Source of the DNA: Procambarus clarkii
Taxonomy: Eukaryota > Arthropoda > Malacostraca > Decapoda > Cambaridae
DNA length: 64,000 nt
Direction: 5' to 3'
Assembly: GCF_040958095.1 (NCBI RefSeq)
Contig: NC_091220.1
Span: 20,225,667 to 20,289,666 of the forward strand
Below the pieces are notes generated by a model. That model worked only from the letters and a program-made list of their open reading frames with translations, did no database searches and had not been told where the DNA came from. Below, piece after piece: positions 1 to 11,044 of the stretch; positions within the stretch are counted from its first letter, which is position 1, and every line of letters begins with the position of its first letter. Position numbers and translations under genes: made by a program.

Positions 1-752
1 GAAGTTAACTTCGGTAGAAATTAAGAAAAAAACTGGAGAAAACTAGAATAGTTGATGGGGTTAGGAGAACTATGGAAGATTACCCTTACACACAGTTGGA
101 GGGATTGTAAACAATGAACACCGAGGCAGGCGCCATAAAACACAAATGTGAAGTAAGAAATGGAACAAAAATCAATTATGTGCCCGCGGGAAACGAAACA
201 TTCACGTGAGAGCAGATACCACATTTCTGAGAGTGTGAAGAAGCAGACGGCGGGCAGCAGAGACGTGTGTCACAGGCAGAACCAGACAAGTGAATGAGCA
301 GTCTGGCTGGCTGGCTGGTGGAGACCCTGGTGGGCTGGAGAGCCATCTGGTGGCGGTCAGGTGCATCACGGGGGGGGGGGGTTAACTGGCGACAATAATT
401 GCCTTGTTTTCCCTCAAGGTTACTAATTTACTTCGAGTTGCTGGTTTGGTGCGCTTATACTTTCAATTCATTTATTTTGGTTCGAGTTTGGGTTTGTCCC
501 CTTAGCTTGCTTTACCTTGCGTTATTTTACGTTATTTTGCGTTGATTCTGGTAGTCGAGGTCCCCGAAGCCCGGTTTCTAACCACTCCTGCCTAAATATA
601 TATACTCTTATGGGTTTCACCATTATAAATCTTTTTTAACAAAATCTTTGTCTCCTCAATTGATTTGCAAAAAAATAAAGAAATATTACTCTTTATTAAC
701 CCACCGAGAATGTAAATTATTAATAATAATAATAATTTTGATTTATAAAACA
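1..752. repeat. Dispersed block C, copy 1
   Basis: A sequence block of about 700 bp that recurs at 10,180-10,946 and, shortened, at 25,310-25,868, all in the same orientation. Recognisable parts are a GC-rich stretch with a CACGTG E-box (near 203), a run of CTGG units near 305-320, a poly-G tract near 370 and an AT-rich end. I see no coding capacity. It may be the edge of a segmental duplication or the non-coding part of a transposable element. The family is not recognised. Confidence 0.75.
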
Positions 753-2030
753 GTGATCTTCATGCACTCCGACTTAAGAGTGACCTTCGTCCCCACACAA
801 GGGACAGACAGTACTGGAGCATGGGAGGGCACCATGCCCAAACCTCCAGCACTTATTACAGAGCCGAGGAGAGGGAATGTACTCCTGAACGGAGCACCTG
901 GCACCAGCATGAATGATAGAGGGTGGAAGGGTTCGACCATCAAAGGTAATCTTCACAACCCGAAGGAGCTGACGGCGACGACCACAAGGGGGACGAGTAA
1001 ACGTGTCCACCTGGAGGACAGAATGGCCCTGGGCTTCAAAGATATGCCGAATATCTTCGTGGCAGTCCTGTAGATTCCTAACACCGGTTGCAACATGAGA
1101 TGGAAGGAGAACAGTGTCAACACCGGCATTTAAACGAGCGTTCTTGGAGACCCGAACAGGGGTTTCGCCAAGGCAGGATAAGGTAACCAATTGGGTGGCT
1201 GCGTCCTGAGAAGGAGCAGCAACGACACGTGTACCGAGACGGGTGAGGTTGAAGGTAACAGAGGCATCTTCTGCATCAACAAGGTGCCTATGGAGGTAGA
1301 ATTCGTCAGGTGGTGTAGAATCCAGAAGATCAAAATATTCGTCCCACGAAGCGGGACCAAACAAGGCTTGGTACTCATTAGTACGGGAAGGGGTCGTGTG
1401 AGTGCCGTGCCGTTGACAGCGTTGAGAAACCCCAGAGAGGGGATAAATGGTGCAGTAGTCATAATGAGAGACGTAACCGTGCGAGGGGACGAGGTGGTCA
1501 CCACTGGTGGCTTTTGGCTCGACCCAACCACAGAGGGAGGGTGGGTCAAAGGAGGAGCAAGGTCGGGGCCCAATGCAGCAGGGGCTAGGTCGGGCACCAG
1601 AGTTCTACAGTGGGAGAGTATGCCTCCTCAAACACCCGGGCGTCAAAATAAAAAGGCCGAAAGAATAATCAAAACAGACAAAAGATCGGCGAGAAATGAC
1701 AATTAGAAAGAAGAGGGGGGAGAAAAACGAAACATAAGGAAAAGGTACTGTCGTCTGGCAGAATTTGAGAGGACGGCAGCAGGAGAATAAGGCCACAGGA
1801 CAGAGGACTGTCCCATGGAGCATCACACCCCGGCAGCAGTTACCAGGAAACTTCATCCAGAAAGCAGAAGGGAAAGGAAAAGGGGGGGGGGGGATGGACT
1901 GCAGGGATAAGAAACAATTGGGGGGGGGGAACCATCTAGCAAAATTAGTAAAGAAGGCTGCAGAACACAAGGCTCTAAGAAGACTTGTGGAACATGTTCT
2001 TCGGCTCACATTAGGCACGGTGGTTTGACT
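753..2030 (-). mobile_element. LINE ORF1 (gag-like) fragment with CCHC knuckle, copy 1
   Basis: On the minus strand a reading frame from about 1,364 to 774 gives a basic nucleic-acid-binding protein ending in zinc knuckles: CNKCWRFGHGALPC (CX2CX4HX4C), then the start of a second, CPLCGDEGHS. This is the ORF1 layout of arthropod I/Jockey-type non-LTR elements. The stretch 1,365-2,030 matches 12,990-13,880 and is probably the proline-rich ORF1 start plus 5' UTR. No ORF2 follows, so the copy is truncated. Related fragments lie at 3,540-4,262 and 12,990-13,880 on the same strand. Confidence 0.75.
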
Positions 2031-2044
2031 ACACTGACAAATTT

Positions 2045-2475
2045 CCAGTTCATTGCCTGAATCGTGGAAGGGGGTATGGTTGCTCTGGTTTCGAGTTTTA
2101 GGTGGTGGCTCTTGATACTCTGAGCCCTCCTCACCATTAACGTCGTAGGAGTGTCAAACATGCTAGTTTCTTCCCCCATTCGAGGATTCTAGTTTTTTGC
2201 CTCGGTATTGGTTATTGGGTTAGTGTCTTGAAGCGATGATTTTATTTTGTCCCAGAGGGTGGTTTCTTAGTTTGCAGCCGTATCCATTTTTGGCCTAAAA
2301 TCAGATGGCTGGGTTCAAAGAGGCCCTTTAGTTATAGCTTGGTTGGCCGAGGTCGCTTCATTTATCCATTTGCAACATTTTCGGTTATTTGCGTGCCACA
2401 GTGTGCTCTGGGTGATGCTGTCCGTCGGGTGTGTCTTCCCTCGTTCCACGGCCAGGTTGTTCAAAAGTTGGCCGC
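2045..2475 (+). repeat. Dispersed repeat, inverted partner of 16,830-17,270
   Basis: This roughly 430-bp stretch reads as the reverse complement of 16,830-17,270, with small differences throughout. Neither copy has a credible coding frame. It is a dispersed repeat of unrecognised family. The two copies form a long inverted repeat about 14 kb apart. Confidence 0.7.
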
Positions 2476-2529
2476 ATCATTGTTATGTCAGTGTTATGGG
2501 CTCATAGACAAGACCCCCACTTTAGTGTT

Positions 2530-3530
2530 ATGAGAGAGAGTAACCTTCAGCATCACTGGAACACACAGCCTGGCCAAATATCAATGTTCTAGGGGAGTGA
2601 AAGGCAAGCAAAAAAATATTCCAATTTACTGGCATTAATATAAATCCACATAACATTAAAATATAACATTATTAACTCACACACAATTACTTTATCCAGC
2701 TTAACTGAGCATGATCATACAAAACGGTCTGGAAACTGCATCAATTAGTACTAGCTAACACCAAGCTCTAATCCTTGCACAACGGAACACTAGCGCCTAT
2801 ATGCTGCTAATACCAATACAGGATGGTGGCGTCTCAACGTATGAGGAAACAATATTACATACAGCACACTGGCATTACTTAAGTTCCTCAGAATATCACC
2901 TCACAAAGACAAAATCGCCTACCACCTGGTATACATGATGCACAACAGTGGAAATGATCCATGGTAATACATACTGTTACATGACAATTTAGCAGTCACA
3001 ATACATAAACAAGGTCACAAATCTCTGACCGAGAACGCCATAGATGCGCTCGCCTGGAAGGTCAGGGAGTAATGACTGCCCTGAGCCAAGCTGGCCGGGA
3101 GCGACACTGTATCCAACTCTTGAGTTATCCGACTCCACTCTTTCAAATCTCGCTAGCTCATTTACAGACATAACGCAATCATGAACTAATTTAATATATA
3201 ACAAAGTAAAGATTATAAGACAACTTTACATAATACATAAATTCTCTAATGTATTTAATTCTTATTATCAGGGTATAAAAATATGCACACAGAATTCGTA
3301 TTGGTACGACATAGTAACACTGGCGCGAGTCGGTACATCAAAGGGAGGGAGATAGGGAGGATTCAAGACGTCGGCCAACCGCTAATACATATGTATACAA
3401 GAATACAAAATAAAGCAGATATATGCAACATGTGTATCAAAAGCTTGTCTAGGTGGAATAGATTTCACAGTGCCATAATCTCAGTAAATGTCATAACTAG
3501 ATGACAGTGCAAGGAACAATGAAATGGAAA
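2530..3530. other. Intergenic, no recognised feature
   Basis: AT-rich sequence with only short, unsupported open frames on either strand. I see no repeat partner in the window and no gene signal. Confidence 0.5.
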
Positions 3531-3539
3531 TTACACTGT

Positions 3540-4262
3540 ACTCGTGCGATTAATACATCTAAAACCTAAATGGATACAGGAACTGGAGAAGGTAGGATGG
3601 GCCTCACCGCAGTTGAGGCACCGAGCCTGGAGAGAAGTGTACTCCGGCTTAAAGCGACCTTCGCCCCCACACGAAAGACACAGATAGTCCCGGAGCAGCG
3701 GAGGGCACCATGCCCAAACCTCCTGCACTTGTTACAAAGCCTAGGAGAAGGAATGTACTCCTGGACAGAGCACCTGGCACCAGCAAGAATGACAGAGGGT
3801 GGAAGGGTCCTACCATCAAAGGTAATCTTCACAACCCGGAGGGGTTGACGACGACGACCACGAGGGGGACGAGTACACGTATCCACCTGGAGGACAGAAT
3901 GGCCTTGGGCATCAAGGATATGCCGAATATCATCGTGGCAGTCCTGCAGATTCCGAACACCCGTCGCAACATGGGGCAGGAGGAGAAGAGTGCCAACACT
4001 GGCATTCAACCGAGCGTTCTTTGAGACCCGAACAGGGGTCTCGCCAAGGCAGGATAAGGCAGCCAAGCGGGAAGCTGCATCCTGAGGAGCTGCAGCAACG
4101 ACACGTGTACCGAGACGAGTGGGGATTGAAGGTAACAGACGCATCCACGGAATCAACGAGATGCCGATGGAGGGAGAAATCATCAGGAGGCGCAGAATCA
4201 AGAGGGAGGAGATCAAAGTATTTGGCCCACGAAGCGGGACTAAACAAGGCCTCAAGGCAACT
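3540..4262 (-). mobile_element. LINE ORF1 fragment with CCHC knuckles, copy 2
   Basis: The minus strand encodes the same ORF1 protein as 753-1,364 and is closely similar over its whole length (for example SCLGETPVRVSKNARLNA in both). It reaches further toward the C terminus. After CNKCRRFGHGALRC, another frame gives CLSCGGEGRF and CLNCGEAHPTFSSSC, so three knuckles typical of I/Jockey-type ORF1 can be seen. The reading frame shifts between knuckles, so this is a dead fragment. No ORF2 is attached. Confidence 0.75.
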
Positions 4263-4377
4263 ACAGGCTAGACTGAGGAGGATGTATAGTCAAAATACCA
4301 GTTTCAGTAATTAATCTAGGTATTACCCATTTAACGGAAACGGTTAACATTTTGGATATTAAAATTAATTTTTTTTT

Positions 4378-4910
4378 TACTGTGTAAAATACATTAAAAT
4401 CTAGCCATAAATATCATTAGGGACTAAACATGTTTATTGCTCGGTATGGTCACTTGCCCAGTTGTGGGACCCGACTGACAGGCGAGTGTTAGGGGTGACA
4501 ATGGCGAGGCACCAGTAATGGCGAGGGATTCAAAGGCAGGAATGAATTTAGGGACATACAAGAATAGCTGTAAAGCAGATGCGATGGTGATGTGTGACCA
4601 ACAGCTAATAATTAACGATGACGTCACTGAAGGTGACATCGGCTATTGTGTAAAAAAAAAGGCGTGGTGGTGATAAGACAGTAAACACTGGTGATATTTT
4701 GTTAATAGTGTAAGAGATGGTGACAGGTAGCACTAAGTGCTGTTACCACACGCTTATCCCTAGGCTAATCCTATCGACTTGCTAACACTTTCCTAAATAT
4801 AGTTACAATACACTAATATGGATGCAATAGAACTAACCCAGACCTATGGAAGAAAGAAGTATCACAATTTGGAGTTCCCTGCAGGAGTTTGAATATTTGA
4901 CAGAATACAA
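4378..4910 (+). repeat. Segmental-duplication block A, copy 1
   Basis: Matches 15,397-15,840 nearly end to end and 11,358-11,610 over its core. The core (4,421-4,660) carries a perfect TGACGTCA palindrome at 4,619-4,626. The outer part ends in a stretch matching 15,720-15,840. It is non-coding. With block B and the RING gene it defines the duplicated unit. Confidence 0.8.
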
Positions 4911-4914
4911 CATC

Positions 4915-5045
4915 TATGTTGATGTGTCACGACAGACTGTTTACGTCACAGTGGGTTAATAACTGTGGTGGCTTGGGTCGCCAGGGTTCCCATCTGGTGG
5001 CGAGCTAGTAATGCTAACTCCCATTTGGACCTAAACAACGCTCTT
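4915..5045 (+). repeat. Segmental-duplication block B, copy 1
   Basis: Matches 19,228-19,370. It holds the 13-mer CCATCTGGTGGCG at 4,990-5,002, also present in both complete block C copies, the shortened one and the other block B. Here block B follows block A directly. In the other unit a 3.4-kb segment with a gene separates the two blocks. Confidence 0.75.
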
Positions 5046-5140
5046 GTTCATAATTTTTTGTGACTAAACGTTGTCCAGTTACTTTTTTTTATATGATTTT
5101 CCGTTGGTACTGTTGTGCTCACGAATTTCACTTCGCTGTG

Positions 5141-5146
5141 TTTATT
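5141..5146 (-). terminator. Candidate polyadenylation signal of left RING gene
   Basis: AATAAA on the minus strand, about 220 nt after the TAA at 5,368-5,370. It is the first such hexamer I noticed downstream of the stop. Use of this site is inferred only. Confidence 0.3.
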
Positions 5147-5367
5147 GGGGAGATCAGACTGGCTTTGGTCTTACAGGTGTTTGATCTTTAGAACCTAGTG
5201 TGGTAGCAAAGGTGCTATGGAGGATGGCTCGGAGCCTCTTAAAGAAGCTTACCAGAAAAAATACTCAATTACTGCCTAACAATTCCACAACATTTTAACA
5301 ATATAGTCAACCGACTGAAAAACTAAAAATACAGAAAAATAGTTAAAGTTGCGTGGCTGAAGAGTAA

Positions 5368-7759
5368 TTATAGCTCACACTTTAACAGCGCTTCAGAACT
5401 TTTCGATAATTTTCTGAACATTAGCACCATACTGGAGGCAGAGCCTTCCAGGTCGACGGGGGCCACCGCAGAGCCTTCCAGGTCGACGGGGGCCACCGCA
5501 GAGCCTTCCAGGTCGACGGGGGCCACCGCAGAGCCTTCCAGGTCGACGGGGGCCACCGCAGAGCCTTCCAGGTCGACGGGGGCCACCGCAGAGCCTTCCA
5601 GGTCGACGGGGGCCACCGCAGAGCCTTCCAGGTCGACGGGGGCCACCGCAGAGCCTTCCAGGTCGACGGGGGCCACCGCAGAGCCTTCCAGGTCGACGGG
5701 GGCCACCGCAGAGCCTTCCAGGTCGACGGGGGCCACCGCAGAGCCTTCCAGGTCGACGGGGGCCACCGCAGAGCCTTCCAGGTCGACGGGGGCCACCGCA
5801 GAGCCTTCCAGGTCGACGGGGGCCACCGCAGAGCCTTCCAGGTCGACGGGGGCCACCGCAGAGCCTTCCAGGTCGACGGGGGCCACCGCAGAGCCTTCCA
5901 GGTCGACGGGGGCCACCGCAGAGCCTTCCAGGTCGACGGGGGCCACCGCAGAGCCTTCCAGGTCGACGGGGGCCACCGCAGAGCCTTCCAGGTCGACGGG
6001 GGCCACCGCAGAGCCTTCCAGGTCGACGGGGGCCACCGCAGAGCCTTCCAGGTCGACGGGGGCCACCGCAGAGCCTTCCAGGTCGACGGGGGCCACCGCA
6101 GAGCCTTCCAGGTCGACGGGGGCCACCGCAGAGCCTTCCAGGTCGACGGGGGCCACCGCAGAGCCTTCCAGGTCGACGGGGGCCACCGCAGAGCCTTCCA
6201 GGTCGACGGGGGCCACCGCGGCGTTCTTCTCTGAGGTCATTTTCATGGAAGCCCTCATCATCTCCAGCATCTGTCAATACCAATGTCGAGTAGTGCAAAG
6301 TTATGCTTATCGGCAATGCAATATAAATACCTAATATCTGGAAAATCAACAAGGTAAACCAAGATATAAATTGGTATTTACCTGTTAAAATTTAACCCTT
6401 AAACTGCACACCACATCATATGATGTGTGGGAGTACCACGCAAGATTTATAAGTTCCGCGGCTACACGGGGTTAACAGCAGCTTCCTCATGGCTCTTGTA
6501 AACAATGCCATTTAAAAAAAATCGTTGGCAAAACTTCACACTTATCTAGAACCTTTCCCCTCCCCCCCCCCCCCCCCCCCCCCTCCCCCCCGAAATAAAA
6601 AAAATTGTCACTACCGACCCTCCCCAGAACCTTGCCTCAACAGTTGCCTAACTGTTTTTAACGTTAGGTGAAGGCAATAGAAAATAGACACTAGACTACT
6701 TGTCCCCTCTTGTGATTCAAACTGAATTTCATACTGGGAGTCTAGAACGGAACCTAACTATACTACTAACTTCATTACCCCTTAAAGATTTTAAACAGAC
6801 TTTTCAACTATCCTATATATTGGCAACAAATAATTGAATTAATAGAATTTGAAAACTTGACAAATTTAATATTTATCCATCACTTAAGGTCCTCCTGAAG
6901 TACGGGGTACCAGAGTGATGGCAGACATTACAATTTTAAATAAGTACCGAATCTTACCGATATGCTATAAGCCTAACACTTTATAAAGAAAACTTTAGTA
7001 AGGACGGCGTTAGCAGTCCTCGCCTCAGTGAGGCGGGTCAGCCCCAGGACTGATAAGCAACATACCTTAAGTGCGGTGGGGCGAGTGTAACACTTTGGGA
7101 GTAGTACCTTGCACTGCCTCTCCCAATTGTCTAGCTTCCTACGACATACATCAACGTCGTTGATCACGTATACCTCTTGTGCAGCTTCTACCGCGTTGAG
7201 GCGCACCAACAACTCTTCTAGCTGCCGCTTTATTTCCTGGCCTACTGTTGCCAAGTCTGCCACACTCGCAAGTTCCAGCTCCAGCAGTCTGATCGCCGCG
7301 TTGTTCTCTTCCAACTGACTGGGGAGTCCGTCCTTAAGATCGTCGTGTTTATTCTTAGAGATCCTCAGCTGTACCCGATGGTCGTCCAAATATGAACAGA
7401 ATCGGTCACAACGATATATGAGCCTGTTCAATCTGACCTTGGGCGGCTCTATCAGCGACGGTAAGTTAATGCCGAGTTTTATTGAGTAGTCTTGAGGTTT
7501 AATAGAGTCTGGTGCCACTGACGTCGGCCTAAAACCTTTGTGTTTCCTGATAAAGGCCTCCGTTCTGCATTTAACTGGCAATTGAGCATCAGCTAAGACA
7601 CTGCCCTCAACACGACATCTCTGGCAAATGAACAGACCCTTCTGTACAGAATCTTTAGCACACTGTGAGCAGATTGTATGGCCACAAGGCAGATTACGCG
7701 GCCTCCGTAGAAGTTCATCGAATTTGTTTTTACAAATTGCGCAATTCTCAGGCATGTCG
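5368..7759 (-). CDS. RING-finger/coiled-coil protein with decapeptide-repeat tail (left paralogue)
   Basis: Two coding exons are visible: 7,759-7,066 (694 nt) and 6,270-5,368 (903 nt with stop), joined by a 795-bp GT-AG phase-0 intron. Counting from the ATG at 7,753-7,755, residues 5-47 form a C3HC4 RING (C5, C8, C24, H26, C29, C32, C44, C47). No B-box follows. Residues of about 95-205 are Leu/Glu/Arg-rich and look like a coiled coil. The second exon encodes about 13 variable residues, then 26 copies of AVAPVDLEGS, then a short tail. RING proteins of this kind usually act as E3 ubiquitin ligases, and RING plus coiled coil resembles TRIM proteins, but no substrate can be inferred. An acceptor lies just 5' of the ATG (TTGGACAG, then CGAC), so an upstream exon may supply the true start. 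The paralogue is at 20,651-24,297. The gene assignment rests on the same exon pair, phase and acceptor in both copies. Confidence 0.75.
5441..6220 (-). repeat. Coding minisatellite, 30 bp x 26
   Basis: Twenty-six head-to-tail 30-bp units (plus-strand unit begins gagccttccaggtcgacggg). They are identical in every base except the final base of the last unit. The period is a multiple of three, so the gene frame reads AVAPVDLEGS throughout. A second minus frame is also open (GGPRRPGRLC), as expected for a stop-free unit. Such uniformity means very recent expansion, homogenisation or an assembly effect. Confidence 0.95.
6556..6591 (+). repeat. Poly-C tract in RING-gene intron
   Basis: A nearly pure C run of about 36 bases with two T interruptions, inside the 795-bp intron. 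On the transcribed strand it is poly-G. Confidence 0.9.
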
Positions 7760-8340
7760 CTGTCCAATGGAAAATAAATTGGTTAGTTACTTCCCTAAAG
7801 CACCAGTATCAATAACATAATATCTCAGTATTGCTCTTATTCAGATCCAGGTCAGAAAAAAAAGATTTACTGAACTTGGACCAAAACCCTCAAGGCGTGA
7901 AACATTGTTATGAGGACTTTAACAAAGACCCAAATGGCTGGGGTAATATGTGACAGGTTGTACCACTGGATACCAGAATTAGGCTTCTTACAATGTTTAC
8001 AAAAACATTTTAAAGTAATTATAAGGAGTCATGGTGGGGAAAATATATACCACCATCAGTGGTGTTGGATAGTCAAAAGGCGCCAAGCATCACCGAGAAT
8101 ATCAATACGAGAAAGGAACAAGGCGAGCTATATTAAAAGGCATCAGATTCCCCAGGAGGCTAGAGTGAAATGACCTTAAGGGACATTAGAAAAGCAAAAC
8201 ATGCTTTAGTCTCTAAAGTCTGAACATTTCACAAGGAGGTGCATGGCTAAGAATAGAACACAGTTCGGACAATAAGGAGCAAAGCTGCGTTAAAGGACAT
8301 AATAAAGGTCACAAAGGTCATCGAGATGAGATATATATAC
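7760..8340. repeat. 5' flank of left RING exon, duplicated at 24,298-24,890
   Basis: Upstream sequence of the RING exon, either an intron or a promoter. For the first 220 bp or so it is about 95% identical to the right copy by eye. I could not pick out an upstream coding exon. The far part (8,040-8,330) carries a dispersed decapod-type repeat present in both copies. Confidence 0.7.
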
Positions 8341-8562
8341 AAGAGTTGTTACATTCTTGTACAGCCACTAGTACGCTTAGCGTTTCGGGCAGGTCCCTGG
8401 AATACGATCCCCGCCGCGAAGAATCGTTGTTACAACCAAGTACACATTTTACTGTCGAGTTAAACAGAGGCTACAGTTGAGGATTTGCACCCAGTAAATC
8501 CTCCCCGGCCAGGATACGAACCCATGACAAAGCGCTCACGGAACGCCGTTCCGCGTTATTAA
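8341..8562 (-). mobile_element. tRNA-derived SINE, family 1
   Basis: Reads on the minus strand as a tRNA-like head with a B-box-like GGGTTCGTATCC, a body, and a 3' module containing CCCGAAACGCTAAGCGTACT and ending ACAAGAATGTAA. Related copies: 9,832-10,170 (-), 25,060-25,305 (-) and 27,838-28,070 (+). Confidence 0.7.
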
Positions 8563-8849
8563 GGTCATTAAGTGACCTTTATTATTTTTCCACCGCCTAT
8601 TACAGCAACGAGTGCCAAAGGAAAAAGTTACCTTTAAGAAGGCAGAGTTTGTTACCTGTCACGTCATGCTTATGATCCTGCCAATGGTCGTGGACTGAGG
8701 AATGAATGATTGAGAAGAAATCTGAATTAGGACATGCAGTTTTAGGAAACTGGGAAAAGCGTGGATTGCTTCCTTAGTGGCCATATCCGAACGTTCGTTT
8801 AAGGTAATGCCAATGCGATTGGAAACCCAGCATTGTAATTAAGAAATGA

Positions 8850-9010
8850 AGGTATGAAGCCGGGAAGGCTGTGTAGCACCAAATGTGTGGAATAGCCCTA
8901 AATATCACTAAGGATGCTAATATAAGAACAGAAACGCATAAGCCGAACAATATCGAAAGTACCCCATTCACCAAGAATTCTATCGAGGGACAAGTAACCG
9001 CAAATTACTT
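8850..9010 (+). repeat. Dispersed repeat sharing GGGAAGGCT.TGTAGCACCA
   Basis: About 150 bp related to segments at 14,040, 14,490-14,570, 14,945-15,125 and 19,441-19,490, and more distantly to 8,040-8,170 and 24,640-24,740. It is non-coding, and the family is not recognised. Confidence 0.6.
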
Positions 9011-9420
9011 GAAGCAAGACAAGAATTCAAAACGGGAATTTTCTCAAATATAAATTATAATACATTAGCATATTGTGTATATATAGGCATAGGTTGGGTG
9101 TTGAGGTTCTGTTGGCGATTATTTGTAGTACGTGGTCGAAGCATTTACAGCGTTGTGGTTCGAATTCTCTAGTGAAGCACTTGTTCCGTAAATGTTCGAA
9201 CACCAGTTGGGAGTCGTGTGTAAACCGTTTTTCATTCATAAACAGGGGGTTTGGCGGGTGCATGGAATCACTTTTGGGTCTTAGGAGGACAGGCTGCACT
9301 GGAGGTGTGGGACTACTACGAGAAAGTGGGGAGAGATTATAGGAGATAACCGAAGATCAAGTTTGGTCAGAGCCCAATCTTCCATCCCTATCAAGACTCA
9401 GGGAGAGAGGGGGGGAATGG
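9011..9420. other. Intergenic, unassigned
   Basis: Short overlapping open frames on both strands and no convincing protein. The base composition resembles transposon-derived DNA. No partner was found within the window. Confidence 0.4.
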
Positions 9421-9424
9421 GTCC

Positions 9425-9650
9425 CTAATTGCCGGCCGCAGGAGCCTGGTTGGTTTTAGTCCCACAACGTAACTTTAGCCTGAAACGCACAAGAAGAAAG
9501 TTACCCGCCCAAACGCGCCACCTATTTATATTCACATCTAACCTACGCTTGAAACAATCTAGTGATCCACCGACTACCACGTTATCCAGTACTCTGTTCC
9601 ACATATAAACAACAGTTTCCAAAAAAGTTTTTACCCAGATTTTTAACCAA
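9425..9650 (-). mobile_element. LINE ORF2 C-terminal remnant
   Basis: The minus strand reads VVYMWNRVLDNVVVGGSLDCF followed by KRRLDVN. This is the tail commonly seen at the C-terminal end of arthropod LINE reverse-transcriptase proteins (W-N-x-L-P-x-x-V-V, then S-x-x-x-F-K-x-x-L-D). Only the end is present. Confidence 0.55.
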
Positions 9651-9831
9651 ATCTAAACTTATCGCCATCTCCATTTTACAAGTCAACTTGCCATAGCGCC
9701 GTCATACTATTCTACCATCAACTGCTGTACACAAGCTGTATTGAAAGTACATTAAGTTACTATACTGAAGTTGTCGCCGTAGTAACGATCGTTACACCCA
9801 TGAGCCTAATTTTTTTTATGAAACATACAAA

Positions 9832-10170
9832 AGTTCTTACATTCTTGTACAGCCACTAGCACGCATAGCGTTTCGGGCAAGTCCTTAATCCAATGTTTCC
9901 CGGAATACGACCCGCTAAATCGTTTAACAACCAGGTACTCAATTTTTACTGTAGGTAAACACAGGCTACGTTAATTCACGTTCAAGTATGTTTATTGAGA
10001 CAAGAAATGCATCTCAAAGGGATAGAGTAGCTTAGGCTATTTCTACCTCCCCTTCCCTAGCTACGCTAATGATTGACGCCCAGTAAATCCTCCCCGGCCA
10101 GGATATGAACCCAGGACAAAGGGTTCGCGAACCACCAGGCGAGTGTCTTACCAACTACAAATGTATCACT
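9832..10170 (-). mobile_element. tRNA-derived SINE family 1 with nested insertion
   Basis: Same element and same position relative to block C as 25,060-25,305, so the two are duplicates. This copy has about 95 extra bases (roughly 9,977-10,072, running from TTCACGTTCAAG to TACGCTAATG) that the other lacks. That points to a secondary insertion after or around the duplication. Confidence 0.65.
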
Positions 10171-10179
10171 CATTAACTG

Positions 10180-10946
10180 GCCTCGTAGTGGGACGCGAAC
10201 TTGGGTAGAAATTAAAGGAAAAACTGGGAGAAAACTAGAATAGTTGATGGGGTTAGGAGAACTATGGAAGATTACCCTTACACGCAGTTGGAGGGATTGT
10301 AAACAATGAACACCGAGGCAGGCGACATAAAACAAATGTGAAGAAAGAAATGGAACAAAAATCAATTATGTGCCCGCGGGAAACGAAACATTCACGTGAG
10401 AGCAGATACCACATTTCTGAGAGTGTGAAGAAGCAGACGGCGGGCAGCAGAGACGTGTGTCACAGGCAGAACCAGACAAGTGAATGAGCAGTCTGGCTGG
10501 CTGGCTGGTGGAGACCCTGGTGGGCTGGAGAGCCATCTGGTGGCGGTCAGGTGCATCACGGGGGGGGGGGGGGGGTTAACTGGCGACAATAATTGCCTTG
10601 TTTTCCCTCAAGGTTACTAATTTCCTTCAAGAGTTGCTGGTTTGGTGCGCTTATACTTTCTACTCATTTATTTTGGAAGGTTTTATCCCCTTACCTTGCG
10701 TTGATTCCGGGGGTCAAGGTCCCCTAGGCCCGGTCTCTGACCAGGCCTCCTCGATAAGCCTGGCTCCCTGTATGCTCGAGTGGGTTTTACCATTATTATA
10801 ATTATTTTTATAACATAAAACTTTGTCTTCTCAATTGATTTGTCAAGACTTGCAAAAAATAAAAAAATATTACTCTTTTTTTTTAACCCACCAAGAATGT
10901 AAATAATATGATAAAAACAATAACAATTTTGATTTATAAAACATAG
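10180..10946. repeat. Dispersed block C, copy 2
   Basis: Near-identical to 1-752 over the E-box region, CTGG run, CCATCTGGTGGCG (10,533-10,545) and poly-G tract. It drifts in the AT-rich part. No coding frame is supported. Confidence 0.8.
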
Positions 10947-11044
10947 ATTGATATGATAGAGAACTCATAGGTGAACAATATACCATATATAAAATCTCTA
11001 ATACGAAGAGTATGGCTTCCCTAAGTCTGTGAGGCTCTCTTACC

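Noticed and set aside
5441-6220. CRISPR-like array
   Set aside because: Units are contiguous without spacers, the genome is eukaryotic and the frame is coding.
5393-6352. Second minus frame over the 30-bp array (GGPRRPGRLC repeats)
   Set aside because: A shadow of the decapeptide frame. Only the AVAPVDLEGS frame matches the acceptor phase and the paralogue's frame.
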